Shown piece by piece: positions 14,085-21,772 of a DNA stretch of 23,389 nt. Every line of letters begins with the position of its first letter. Within the stretch, counting starts at the first letter, position 1. The DNA is taken from positions 1-23,389 of the IMG/VR virus record IMGVR_UViG_3300008450_000475. One strand, given 5' to 3'. A model generated the notes under the pieces. The model saw nothing but the letters and a program-made list of their open reading frames with translations, ran no database searches and was not told the origin of the DNA. Made by a program: the position numbers and the translations under genes. The stretch is from a virus.

Positions 14085-15140
14085 TTGCGTATAGCTTTAA
14101 TAACGGACACTCACTTCGGTGCTAGGTCGGATTCCATTCCGTTCGATAACTTCTTTGCAAAGTTCTACACGGAAACATTCTTTCCCCATCTGGAACGTGA
14201 AGGCATTAAGACTATTATTCACCTTGGCGATGTCTTTGACCGCCGCAAGTTTATAAATTATAATACCTTGAAGAAGTGCCGCGAGTATTTCTTTGACAAG
14301 ACCAGTGATTTGGGCATCGATGTCCATATGATTGCTGGTAATCACGATACTTTCTTCAAGAATACTAATGATGTAAACTCTCTGGATCTTCTTCTCCGTG
14401 AGTATGAGAACATCATTACATATTCAGAAGCAGAAGAAATCAGATTAGACGGAAAGAATCTACTGCTTGTTCCATGGATTTGTTCGGGCAACTATGCAGA
14501 AACTATGGAGGTAGTAAAGAAAAGCAATGCACAAGCAGTATTTGGACACTTTGAGTTTTCAGGTTTCGAAATGTATCGTGGGCATAAAAATGATCACGGA
14601 ATGGACACTGTTGACTTTGATAGATTTCCTCTCGTTTGTAGCGGTCATTTCCATCATCGCAGTCGGTCTGGTAACATTGTCTATCTTGGTAATACCTATG
14701 AGTTTACTTGGAATGATTATAATGATCCGAGAGGCTATCACTTATATGATACGGAAACAAATGAGGTAGAATTCTTTGAGAACCCATTTAAAATCTTCCA
14801 TAAAATCTATTATGATGATACTAATGGTGACCCTTCTGCTATCGACCTTCTACCTATGGTTGGATCTTGTGTTCGTTTGGTAGTTGTGAAGAAGACAGAC
14901 TTCTATAAGTTTGACCGCTTTGTTGATAAGCTGTATGACCTAAATCTAATTGAACTTAAAATCATTGAAGACTTTTCTGAATTTGAAACAGAAGCTACGG
15001 ATGATGAAGAGTTAAATGTAGAAGATACTATGTCTGTTCTCTCAGATTTTGTTGACACTATTCAAACCGATCTGGAAAAGAACCGTATTAAGTCTATTCT
15101 ACAGACACTCTATGTTGAGGCACAGAACGTTACAGTATGA
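14085..15140 (+). CDS. 47: Recombination nuclease subunit gp47 (SbcD/Mre11-like)
   Basis: Metallophosphoesterase subunit of the gp46/gp47 complex that resects DNA ends for recombination-dependent replication and degrades host DNA. The five phosphoesterase motifs are in order: I-T-D-T-H-F-G near the N-terminus, L-G-D-V-F-D-R-R, A-G-N-H-D-T-F, F-G-H-F-E-F-S-G and C-S-G-H-F-H-H-R. The start is placed at TTG 14085, giving M-R-I-A-L-I-T-D (351 aa; T4 339), because AAGGA sits 8 bases upstream and the in-frame ATG at 14043 lies upstream of the predicted transcription start. Its end overlaps gene 46 (ATGA). Confidence 0.92.
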   Translation: MRIALITDTHFGARSDSIPFDNFFAKFYTETFFPHLEREGIKTIIHLGDVFDRRKFINYNTLKKCREYFFDKTSDLGIDVHMIAGNHDTFFKNTNDVNSLDLLLREYENIITYSEAEEIRLDGKNLLLVPWICSGNYAETMEVVKKSNAQAVFGHFEFSGFEMYRGHKNDHGMDTVDFDRFPLVCSGHFHHRSRSGNIVYLGNTYEFTWNDYNDPRGYHLYDTETNEVEFFENPFKIFHKIYYDDTNGDPSAIDLLPMVGSCVRLVVVKKTDFYKFDRFVDKLYDLNLIELKIIEDFSEFETEATDDEELNVEDTMSVLSDFVDTIQTDLEKNRIKSILQTLYVEAQNVTV

Positions 15141-16852
15141 TTATTTTTAACACTATTCGTTGGAAGAACTTTCTTTCCACGGGCAATCAGTTTACTGAAA
15201 TTAAACTAGACCGTTCACCCAGTACCCTCATAGTCGGTGAAAACGGCGGCGGCAAGTCCACGATGCTTGATGCATTGTGCTTCTCTCTTTTCGGTAAGCC
15301 GTTTCGCAACATCAACAAGCCGCAGTTGGTAAACTCCATTAACAAGAAGCAACTTCTGGTTGAGGTAGAATTTCACACAGGCAGTAAACTGTATAAGATT
15401 GTTCGCGGCATCAAGCCCGGTCTTTTTGAAATCTATGTTGATGGCGAACTGTTGAATCAAGATGCGGCCGCTAGAGATTATCAAAAGTATCTTGAGGAAT
15501 CCATTCTCAAGTTGAACTACAAGTCTTTTACCCAGATTGTCATTCTAGGTTCGGCGTCATTCACCCCGTTCATGCAGTTACCTTCTGGTACCCGCAGAGA
15601 AATCATCGAAGACCTACTTGATATTCAAATCTTTACCACAATGAATGTGGTGTTGCGTGACAAGATGAATGCTCTTAAAGATCAATTACAAGATGCCGAC
15701 GGTAAGCTGGAAGTTTTAAAGCAGAAAGCATCAATTCAGAAAGAATATGTTGACACCCTAGAAGCGAATCGAGAGAAGAGAGTCGATGAAATATTGGAAC
15801 GTATTGAGACTGGCGAAGGGAAGATATCGAGTCTTACCAATCTCACCAATGATCTGGCGGGGCAGAAAGTTTCGATTGAAGAAACCCAAAAAAATCTTGG
15901 AGACCTCGCGACCAAGCAAAAGAAACTCGACTCCTTTAAAACCAAATTTTCCGCACAACTCCGTGATCTTCAAAAAGAGGTTGCTTTCTACGAGGAAACA
16001 GATGAGTGTCCTACATGTCAGCAAGGGATTGCCCACGACCATAAAGAAACTATCGTCTCATCAAGACAAGAGAAAATTCAAGAACTCTCTTCTGGAATGG
16101 AGAAACTCCAAGAAGAATTTACAAAACTTGAAGAACTCATTGCGGAAAATGAGGTTCTTTCCGAACAAATTTCTGGGTTGAATACTGAGATTATCACGCA
16201 CAATAATGAAATCATTGTTCAACAGAGATTGATTCAGACTCTTAATTTGGAACTGGCTGATATTACATCTAAAACCGGTAATATAGATACTGAGAAAAAT
16301 AAGTTAAAAACTTATGCTAAGGAAGTTCTGTCTCAGAACGAAGAAAAGGCCAAGTTGAATGAAGAAAAGCATTACATGGATGCTGTCTCCACTCTCCTCA
16401 AGGATACTGGTATTAAGACTAAGATTATTCGGCAGTATCTTCCAGTTATCAATAAACTGGTGAATAAATACCTACAGTCCATGGACTTCTTTGTGCAGTT
16501 TAATCTGGATGAGAAGTTTGATGAAACTATCAAATCTCGCCATCGTGACGATTTCAGTTACGCATCCTTCTCGGAAGGTGAAAAGCAACGTATCGACCTG
16601 GCTCTTCTGTTTACGTGGCGAACAATCGCTAAGATGAAGAACAGCGTGGCTACCAATCTTCTAATCTTGGACGAGGTATTTGATAGTTCTCTTGACAACA
16701 ACGGTACCGATTACGTTATGTCTCTACTTGATACATTGGGTGAAGACACGAATGTATTTGTTATCAGTCATAAGGGCGACCAACTCTTTGATAAGTTCCG
16801 CAGTCTTATTAAGTTTGAAAAGAAAAATAACTATAGTGAAATGGTGATATAA
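15137..16852 (+). CDS. 46: Recombination nuclease ATPase gp46 (SbcC/Rad50-like)
   Basis: SMC-like ATPase partner of gp47. 571 aa (T4: 560). Walker A is G-E-N-G-G-G-K-S (34-41); long coiled coils follow (about 170-420) interrupted by the zinc hook C291-P-T-C294; the ABC signature F-S-E-G-E-K-Q-R-I-D-L and Walker B L-L-I-L-D-E-V-F-D-S-S are near the C-terminus, then V-I-S-H-K-G-D (H-loop). All catalytic elements look intact. The start overlaps the gp47 stop by 4 bases and the gene ends one base into the next ATG, giving a 47-46-deformylase transcription unit. Confidence 0.95.
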   Translation: MIIFNTIRWKNFLSTGNQFTEIKLDRSPSTLIVGENGGGKSTMLDALCFSLFGKPFRNINKPQLVNSINKKQLLVEVEFHTGSKLYKIVRGIKPGLFEIYVDGELLNQDAAARDYQKYLEESILKLNYKSFTQIVILGSASFTPFMQLPSGTRREIIEDLLDIQIFTTMNVVLRDKMNALKDQLQDADGKLEVLKQKASIQKEYVDTLEANREKRVDEILERIETGEGKISSLTNLTNDLAGQKVSIEETQKNLGDLATKQKKLDSFKTKFSAQLRDLQKEVAFYEETDECPTCQQGIAHDHKETIVSSRQEKIQELSSGMEKLQEEFTKLEELIAENEVLSEQISGLNTEIITHNNEIIVQQRLIQTLNLELADITSKTGNIDTEKNKLKTYAKEVLSQNEEKAKLNEEKHYMDAVSTLLKDTGIKTKIIRQYLPVINKLVNKYLQSMDFFVQFNLDEKFDETIKSRHRDDFSYASFSEGEKQRIDLALLFTWRTIAKMKNSVATNLLILDEVFDSSLDNNGTDYVMSLLDTLGEDTNVFVISHKGDQLFDKFRSLIKFEKKNNYSEMVI

Positions 16853-17367
16853 TGGAATTAATTAAATTTACTGACCCAACACTTCGGGTAGAGCCAACAG
16901 CTTTTGAATTTGGCAAAGAAGATGCTAAAGATTTGGTAGATAGACTATGGACAAAATGTCGTGAACTTCGAGGTTTAGGTTTATCTGCAAATCAGGTAGG
17001 AATTGATGCCAAAGTTTTTGTGATGGGTTCAGATGATGATAATCGCAAGAATGTATTTAACCCAAAGATTGTTTCCTCGTCGGAAGAAACCAATCTAGCT
17101 AAAGAAGGCTGCCTAAGTTATCCTGGTCTGTGGCTTTCTATCAAACGCCCAGCCGCCATCACTGCCTCATATCAGAATGTAGAAGGTGAATATATAGTAG
17201 AAGAGTTCACGGGATTGCCCGCTAGAATTTTTCAGCATGAATATGATCATATGCTTGGGTTGAATTTCTCTGACCATGCTTCTGAAATGAAAATGAAGAT
17301 GGCTATGAAGTCACTAGAAAAACGAGCAAAAAGGTATATTAGAAAATATGTCCAACACAACCTATGA
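16852..17367 (+). CDS. def: Peptide deformylase
   Basis: Removes the formyl group from the N-terminal Met of nascent proteins. 171 aa with all three metal-site motifs: G-L-G-L-S-A-N-Q-V-G (41-50), E-G-C87-L-S-Y-P-G and Q-H129-E-Y-D-H133-M-L-G (zinc ligands Cys, His, His; catalytic Glu130). Phage-encoded deformylases are known from cyanophages and other T4-like phages, where they are thought to keep up with the burst of new protein synthesis. The Lys/Arg-rich C-terminal helix (147-171) is longer than in the minimal viral enzymes. It is coupled to gene 46 by a one-base overlap, with no promoter of its own. Confidence 0.95.
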   Translation: MELIKFTDPTLRVEPTAFEFGKEDAKDLVDRLWTKCRELRGLGLSANQVGIDAKVFVMGSDDDNRKNVFNPKIVSSSEETNLAKEGCLSYPGLWLSIKRPAAITASYQNVEGEYIVEEFTGLPARIFQHEYDHMLGLNFSDHASEMKMKMAMKSLEKRAKRYIRKYVQHNL

Positions 17368-17725
17368 TTTCGGATTTACATTCGAAGACCCAACCGAAAC
17401 TGTGGTTCACGTTCGAGAACCATATAATCCTAACGACGATATAGGTGCCAGCGATCTTAAAGATGAGATTATGGCCAAACTCTATGATCTTGAAGCCAGA
17501 CTTCTCACGGTAGACCAGTCAACACTTATCTCAGAACATAAGCGGCTGGTAGAAATGGAAGTTTCTGAAAAGTTGAAGCAGGTAGAAGATTTAATTTTAC
17601 CTTTAATGTATAACCTGATGAAAAATCCTGAAAAGGAATACATCCACTGGCCGAATAGGACACCCATAATTGATAACCAAATTGAAAAGATCACCGCAAT
17701 CACAAGATACTATGAACGAGTTTGA
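17348..17725 (+). CDS. Conserved T4-like phage protein of unknown function
   Basis: 125 aa. The C-terminal part (L-P-L-M-Y-N-L-M-K-N-P-E-K-E-Y-I-H-W-P-N-R, residues about 84-104, followed by I-D-N-Q-I-E-K-I) is a motif I recognise from small hypothetical proteins of cyanophages and other T4-like environmental phages. The N-terminal 35 residues are acidic and probably flexible; the middle is a charged helix with regular Leu/Glu spacing. No membrane span or cysteine. It overlaps the deformylase end by 20 bases and the protease start by 14, so the three are co-translated. Function unknown. Confidence 0.8.
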   Translation: MSNTTYDFGFTFEDPTETVVHVREPYNPNDDIGASDLKDEIMAKLYDLEARLLTVDQSTLISEHKRLVEMEVSEKLKQVEDLILPLMYNLMKNPEKEYIHWPNRTPIIDNQIEKITAITRYYERV

Positions 17726-18308
17726 TGGTCCTTCTAAGGCTAGATACTTTGCGCAACCTGTAGCTACTGTAGTAAATCTATATCTGTGCGGCGAAATTAA
17801 AGCTGCCGAAGAATATGTAGAATGGTTCCAGTTATTTCGAGCGGCTGGCGAGACAGATACTATCTACATTCGTATCAATAGTGAAGGTGGCGACCTGTTT
17901 GCCGCTCTCCAGATAGTAAGAGCAATTCAAGAATCAAATGCTACTATCGTTTGTTCGGTAGAAGGCATCTGTATGTCGGCTGCAACTCTTATCTTCCTTA
18001 GTGCGGACCGCTTTGAACTATCTGACCATACCATGTTTATGTTTCACAACTATTCAAGTGGCACCATTGGTAAAGGCGGCGAAATGTATGACCAAATCAC
18101 ACACTTCCGTGCATGGTCTGAGAAGTTGTTTGCTTCTTTCTATAAAGACTTCCTGACGCCAGAAGAAATTAAGTCTATGCTTGATAACAAGGACATCTGG
18201 CTTGATGCGGAAGAAGTTGCCAAGCGTTTGAAGAACCGTATCGAAGCAGACGCAGAAGAAGAGGCTCCAAAGCCCAAGAAAACTCGAAAGAAAGCCCCGC
18301 CTGTATAA
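17712..18308 (+). CDS. ClpP-like serine protease
   Basis: 198 aa of the ClpP/crotonase fold. R-I-N-S-E-G-G-D (54-61) is the ClpP-type glycine-rich loop, the nucleophile is S89 in G-I-C-M-S-A-A-T, the His is H112 in F-M-F-H-N-Y-S-S-G, and an Asp is available at D161 or D165 in K-D-I-W-L-D-A-E-E. The C-terminal 20 residues are a Lys/Pro/Glu-rich tail. ATG 17712 is preferred to the in-frame ATG 17670, which would overlap the upstream gene by 56 bases and add an unconserved leader. Phage ClpP-like enzymes may replace or redirect host ClpP; a role in head maturation is less likely since gp21 is present. No Clp ATPase is adjacent, though a MoxR-type AAA+ lies 3.5 kb away. Confidence 0.85.
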   Translation: MNEFDGPSKARYFAQPVATVVNLYLCGEIKAAEEYVEWFQLFRAAGETDTIYIRINSEGGDLFAALQIVRAIQESNATIVCSVEGICMSAATLIFLSADRFELSDHTMFMFHNYSSGTIGKGGEMYDQITHFRAWSEKLFASFYKDFLTPEEIKSMLDNKDIWLDAEEVAKRLKNRIEADAEEEAPKPKKTRKKAPPV

Positions 18309-18311
18309 ATA
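18304..18311 (+). promoter_or_regulatory. TATAAATA late-type motif overlapping the ClpP-like stop codon
   Basis: Perfect TATAAATA spans the stop codon of the protease gene, 39 bases ahead of the HAD gene. It could give late transcription of that gene in addition to the sigma70-type promoter that follows, but no ribosome site lies between. A second TATAAATA (18344-18351) touches the ATG and cannot serve it. Confidence 0.4.
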
Positions 18312-18315
18312 CTAC

Positions 18316-18344
18316 TTGACATTCACTCACGAATCGAGTAGTAT
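18316..18344 (+). promoter_or_regulatory. Family promoter P1 (HAD gene), spacer GANTC
   Basis: TTGACA (18316-18321), 17-base spacer, TAGTAT (18339-18344). The spacer holds CGAATCG with GAATC (18331-18335) ending 3 bases before the -10, as in P3 and P5. The predicted start falls at about 18351, on the A of the HAD start codon, so the transcript may be leaderless. Confidence 0.75.
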
Positions 18345-18350
18345 ATAAAT

Positions 18351-18956
18351 ATGATTGGTTTTAAAGAGTTTATAAGTGAGTCGCAAGACAGTGCCGGATT
18401 AACTATCTGGGATATTGACGAGACATTGTTCCGTACCAAAGCCCGTGTCCATATCGTCAAAGACGGTAAGATAATCAAGACACTGGGTAACAAGCAATAC
18501 AATACATATAATTTACAGCCGGGTGAATCCTTTGACTTTAGCGAGTTTAGGGACGCCCGGCATTTTCGTGACACCAGCGAACCTATCGCTAAAGCGATTC
18601 GCAAATTGATTGCAATGCATAAAAATATTAAGGCCCGTGGCAGTAAGATGATTGTCATTACCGCTCGGTCAGATTTCGATGACCGTGATATTTTTCTGGA
18701 TACATTTCGTCAACAAGGTATCGATATTGATGATATCCATGTTCACCGTGCTGGCAATCTAGGCGCTATGCCGTCTGCTCCAGCCAAGAAAATCTTTATT
18801 AAACAATACCTTGACACTGGTAAATTTACTCGCGCTCGTCTCTTTGATGATGCCGTTTCCAATCTCCAGATGTTCAAAGATTTGGCAGATGAATATCCAA
18901 ACATTAAGTTTGAGCCATTCTTGGCTCATGCCGATGGGTCAATGACACGTTTTTAA
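18351..18956 (+). CDS. HAD-superfamily phosphatase-like protein
   Basis: 201 aa. Motif I W-D21-I-D23-E-T-L-F (nucleophile and acid/base Asp), motif II V-I-T104-A-R-S-D, a motif III Lys in A-K-K-I-F-I-K-Q-Y (146-147) and motif IV R-L-F-D166-D167-A-V. The set is complete for a HAD hydrolase; the I-T-A-R-S/T-D and F-D-D-x-x-x-N-L forms resemble phage polynucleotide-kinase-phosphatase and nucleotidase-like HADs, so a nucleotide or nucleic-acid phosphate is a reasonable substrate guess. The N-terminal F-K-E-F-I-S-E is a short segment common at the start of T4-like phage proteins. No Shine-Dalgarno precedes the ATG; the promoter places transcription start at the start codon. Confidence 0.85.
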   Translation: MIGFKEFISESQDSAGLTIWDIDETLFRTKARVHIVKDGKIIKTLGNKQYNTYNLQPGESFDFSEFRDARHFRDTSEPIAKAIRKLIAMHKNIKARGSKMIVITARSDFDDRDIFLDTFRQQGIDIDDIHVHRAGNLGAMPSAPAKKIFIKQYLDTGKFTRARLFDDAVSNLQMFKDLADEYPNIKFEPFLAHADGSMTRF

Positions 18957-18957
18957 C

Positions 18958-18985
18958 TTGACATTACCATCGTTTCGTGTATACT
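18958..18985 (+). promoter_or_regulatory. Family promoter P2 (secreted protein gene)
   Basis: TTGACA (18958-18963), 16-base spacer, TATACT (18980-18985), beginning one base after the HAD stop. The spacer carries CGTTTC at the position where the other family members have CGAATC/CGATTC, so it lacks a true GANTC. The start near 18992 leaves a very short leader containing AAGGAG. Confidence 0.8.
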
Positions 18986-19006
18986 AATAATATAAGGAGA
19001 ATGATT

Positions 19007-19369
19007 ATGTTTAAGTCTATTATTTCTAGTATTATTGCGGTCAGTGTTCTTGCTACTCCTGTAGTAGCAGAAGCCAAGGGTCGTGGTGAACACCGCACTG
19101 AACGCCACGAGCGCAAACGCGGCAATCATATTAATACGGGCGAAGCTATTGCTATCGGTCTAGGCGCATTTATTCTTGGTGCTGCTATTAAAAACAACAA
19201 TAGCCGCGACGAGGAAGTTGAGCGCGAAGTTTATGACCGCGAGTATCAATATCACTATCGTAACCGTGATGCATATTATCGCCGCGACCGTAACTGCCGT
19301 ACCACAGAAGTTACTGAATATGACTACTACGGCAATCGATATATTCGCCGTGAGCGCCGTTGTTTCTAA
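19007..19369 (+). CDS. Small exported Arg/Tyr-rich protein
   Basis: 120 aa, unrecognised. Residues 1-23 are a classical signal peptide: M-F-K then hydrophobic I-I-S-S-I-I-A-V-S-V-L-A-T-P-V-V and A-E-A before a cut to K-G. The mature protein begins strongly basic (R/H/E repeats, about 24-41), has a glycine-rich hydrophobic segment A-I-A-I-G-L-G-A-F-I-L-G-A-A-I (about 47-61), then a charged Tyr/Arg/Asp region and two or three Cys (C-R-T-T-E, R-R-C-F end). Bacterial periplasmic proteins with this layout exist, so host origin is possible. ATG 19007 is preferred to ATG 19001 because AAGGAG is 8 bases upstream; a GTG at 18977 lies inside the promoter. Possible roles: envelope modification or superinfection exclusion (inference). 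Confidence 0.75.
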   Translation: MFKSIISSIIAVSVLATPVVAEAKGRGEHRTERHERKRGNHINTGEAIAIGLGAFILGAAIKNNNSRDEEVEREVYDREYQYHYRNRDAYYRRDRNCRTTEVTEYDYYGNRYIRRERRCF

Positions 19370-19378
19370 AAGAATCGC

Positions 19379-19407
19379 TTGACATTTGGTCGCGAATCGA
19401 CTATAGT
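19379..19407 (+). promoter_or_regulatory. Family promoter P3 (VWA gene), spacer GANTC
   Basis: TTGACA (19379-19384), 17-base spacer, TATAGT (19402-19407). GAATC (19394-19398) ends 3 bases before the -10, within CGCGAATCG. The -35 and first 15 spacer bases are identical to P5, and the downstream AAAT-AT-TGATTGAT is shared too. The leader contains a GATT tetranucleotide repeated in tandem (19417-19429) and a GAGG ribosome site (19432-19435). Confidence 0.85.
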
Positions 19408-19442
19408 AAATTATATGATTGATTGATTGATGAGGTTTTGTG

Positions 19443-21668
19443 ATGTCCCAGTTTGCTGAAAAGTCGATTCTCGCCAAGTTGTTGGCGACAGAAAATATCC
19501 ATGTAGAACACCAGAAGACAAGTACCGCTTACTTCAATCTGGAGACCCGCACGGTCGTGCTGCCGATCTTCAAAGAGACTTCGGCTGACCTTTATGACCT
19601 GCTAATCGGCCATGAAGTCGGTCACGCTCTTGAAACGCCTGCTGACGGCTGGCACTCCAGCATCTCTGAGAAGGGTGTGGGCTTCAAGTCTTTCCTCAAC
19701 ATCATTGAAGATGCTCGTATCGAACGCAAGATGAAGAACCGTTACCCCGGTCTTCGTCGGTCGTTCTACAATGGTTACCAAGAACTCTTCGAAAAGAATT
19801 TCTTCGGTGTCGAAGGTATGGATGTCAATAAGCTAAAGTTCATTGACCGCATCAACCTTCACGCCAAGGTCGGTTCGTTTTTGAACGTCAAGTTCTCGGA
19901 CGAAGAACAAGCGATTGTCAATCGTCTTGACACCCTTGAAACGTGGGAAGATGTGGTTGCTCTCGCCAGCGAACTCTACGAACGTGCCGAAAACTCGACC
20001 GAAGAACTTGACTTCGAACAATTCATGAACGCCCTTGGTGATATCATGGAAGATGGTGACGGTGAATTCGACCCGAGTGCGGACTACGTTGAAGTTCCTA
20101 ATTCGGACAACTCCGATGACAAAGAAAAGCCACAGACGCCTTCTTCTACGGGTCAGAAATCAGAAGACGAAACAGAAGAGCCTAAGTCTTCATCGTCCGA
20201 TGATACCGAAGAAAAGTCAGAAGAAAAGTCAGAAGAGAAAGAAGACGGTTCGTCTGATGACAGTGAGTCTGATGATACAGAAGAAAGCCCTGAGCCGACT
20301 TCGTTCACCGATGAGAACTTTCGTCGGAATGAAGACAGCCTGCTTGATGCAAACGCCCGTGAGACGTTTTATGCCAAGCTCCCTATTCTGAACCCGGCTG
20401 ATTTTATTGTCGGTATTAACACCGTTGAAAAGATGTTGAAGTTCTCTGTTGGTGGCGCCGCATACCGAGCAGGCAAGACTGCTGAACAAGTCAAGATGGA
20501 ACTCTACAAGGAGTTTCTTGCCAAGAACAGCAAGTACCTTAGTTCAATGGCACAGGACTTTGAACGTAAGAAAAAAGCCAAGTCGCTTATGCGCGCCCAG
20601 ACTTCCAAGACTGGCCGCATCAACATGGACAAAGTGTGGGCTTACAAGATTACAGAAGACCTGTTCTTACAGAACACGGTTGTTCCTAATGGTCAGAACC
20701 ACGGCATGCTTCTGTACCTTGATATGTCGGGCAGTATGTCTTCCAACATGTCTGGTACCATGGAGCAGCTGGTTCTGCTGGCTTCGTTCTGCCAGAAAGT
20801 TCGCATTCCTTTTGAAGTTTACGGCTTCATCACAAACTCTAGCGCACCACAAACGTATTTCGATACAGTGCGCAGCCGCAATAACTTGTCGGACCCAAAC
20901 AACCTGATGATTTCTGACCCCAGTTTCCGTATGCTCCAGCTGGTGGCTACCGGTGTTTCTGGCGGTAAGTTCAAGACCCAGATGGCAAATCTTTTGGCTC
21001 TCGGTAATTCTTACAGCCGCAGTTTTCATGACCTTTATCTAGACGGTACCGCTGCCAATTCTTTTGGTCTTGGCAGCACTCCGCTAGAAGAAGCCATTCT
21101 GCTTGGCCGTTACATCGCCGAAGACTTCAAGAACCGCAATCGGGTTGAAGTTCTTTCGTCGGTATTCTTGACCGATGGTGAAGGTGATTGTAACTTTGAA
21201 ACTGTTGGTCATCACAATGATTATCACCGTAAGAACCTAGCTATTGTTGACTCTAAGACTCGTCGCACATTTTTGCAGCAATATGATGGCAATAGCTATC
21301 GCAGCAAGTCTTATTGCAAGGCTCTTTTAGACCTGTATCGTGAGACCACGGGTTCGCGAATGATTAACTTTTACCTAATGGGTTCTTATGACCTCAAGTA
21401 TTTCTTGGCTCGTTCGCTTCTCTCTGGTGTTGCAAGTGATGCCGCCCGCAAGGCTTTCAAGAAGGAGAGCGCCGCTCTCCTCAAGAACACCAATGGCTTT
21501 GATGACCAGTTTCTGATTAAGGCTGGCAGCAGCCTGCAAATCACGGAAGATACTCTGACTGTAGACTCCAACGATAAGAAGGAACTGACCAAGGCTTTCA
21601 AGGCCTTTCAAGATAAGAAATCTATCGGTCGTGTGATACTGACCAAGATGGTCGAAGCGGTAGCCTAA
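19443..21668 (+). CDS. HExxH + VWA domain protein (CobT/NorD-like, MoxR partner)
   Basis: 741 aa. The N-terminal domain carries a zinc-peptidase-type motif G-H57-E-V-G-H61-A-L with a possible third ligand in N-I-I-E89-D-A-R-I-E94. An acidic Ser/Glu/Asp linker (about 197-285) separates it from a C-terminal VWA domain with MIDAS D427-M-S-G-S, the Thr in L-G-S-T-P-L-E-E and the Asp in F-L-T-D-G-E-G-D. This is the layout of VWA partners of MoxR-type AAA+ ATPases (CobT of aerobic cobaltochelatase, NorD). T4-like cyanophages encode a similar pair, usually labelled CobS and peptidase. ATG 19443 is chosen (GAGG 7 bases upstream); an in-frame GTG starts 3 bases earlier. It has its own promoter, and the AAA+ gene follows. 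The substrate is unknown; real cobalt chelation is doubtful because no CobN is visible. Confidence 0.85.
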   Translation: MSQFAEKSILAKLLATENIHVEHQKTSTAYFNLETRTVVLPIFKETSADLYDLLIGHEVGHALETPADGWHSSISEKGVGFKSFLNIIEDARIERKMKNRYPGLRRSFYNGYQELFEKNFFGVEGMDVNKLKFIDRINLHAKVGSFLNVKFSDEEQAIVNRLDTLETWEDVVALASELYERAENSTEELDFEQFMNALGDIMEDGDGEFDPSADYVEVPNSDNSDDKEKPQTPSSTGQKSEDETEEPKSSSSDDTEEKSEEKSEEKEDGSSDDSESDDTEESPEPTSFTDENFRRNEDSLLDANARETFYAKLPILNPADFIVGINTVEKMLKFSVGGAAYRAGKTAEQVKMELYKEFLAKNSKYLSSMAQDFERKKKAKSLMRAQTSKTGRINMDKVWAYKITEDLFLQNTVVPNGQNHGMLLYLDMSGSMSSNMSGTMEQLVLLASFCQKVRIPFEVYGFITNSSAPQTYFDTVRSRNNLSDPNNLMISDPSFRMLQLVATGVSGGKFKTQMANLLALGNSYSRSFHDLYLDGTAANSFGLGSTPLEEAILLGRYIAEDFKNRNRVEVLSSVFLTDGEGDCNFETVGHHNDYHRKNLAIVDSKTRRTFLQQYDGNSYRSKSYCKALLDLYRETTGSRMINFYLMGSYDLKYFLARSLLSGVASDAARKAFKKESAALLKNTNGFDDQFLIKAGSSLQITEDTLTVDSNDKKELTKAFKAFQDKKSIGRVILTKMVEAVA

Positions 21669-21677
21669 AATTACCGC

Positions 21678-21705
21678 TTGACTTCTCCATCGATTCTGCT
21701 ATTAT
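21678..21705 (+). promoter_or_regulatory. Family promoter P4, spacer GANTC
   Basis: TTGACT (21678-21683), 16-base spacer, TATTAT (21700-21705). GATTC (21692-21696) ends 3 bases before the -10. It begins 9 bases after the VWA stop and is in tandem with P5, so the AAA+ gene may be transcribed from two starts. No convincing gene lies between P4 and P5. Confidence 0.75.
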
Positions 21706-21772
21706 AAAATAGTAGACAGAAGAGAGAAAGTGATTCGCTATGAATAATGTTGACACAAAAGGCATTTTGTTC

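Noticed and set aside
20035-20907. Two plus-strand frames of 118 and 152 codons inside the VWA gene
   Set aside because: Shifted-frame shadows of the acidic linker and VWA domain with low-complexity translation and no ribosome site.
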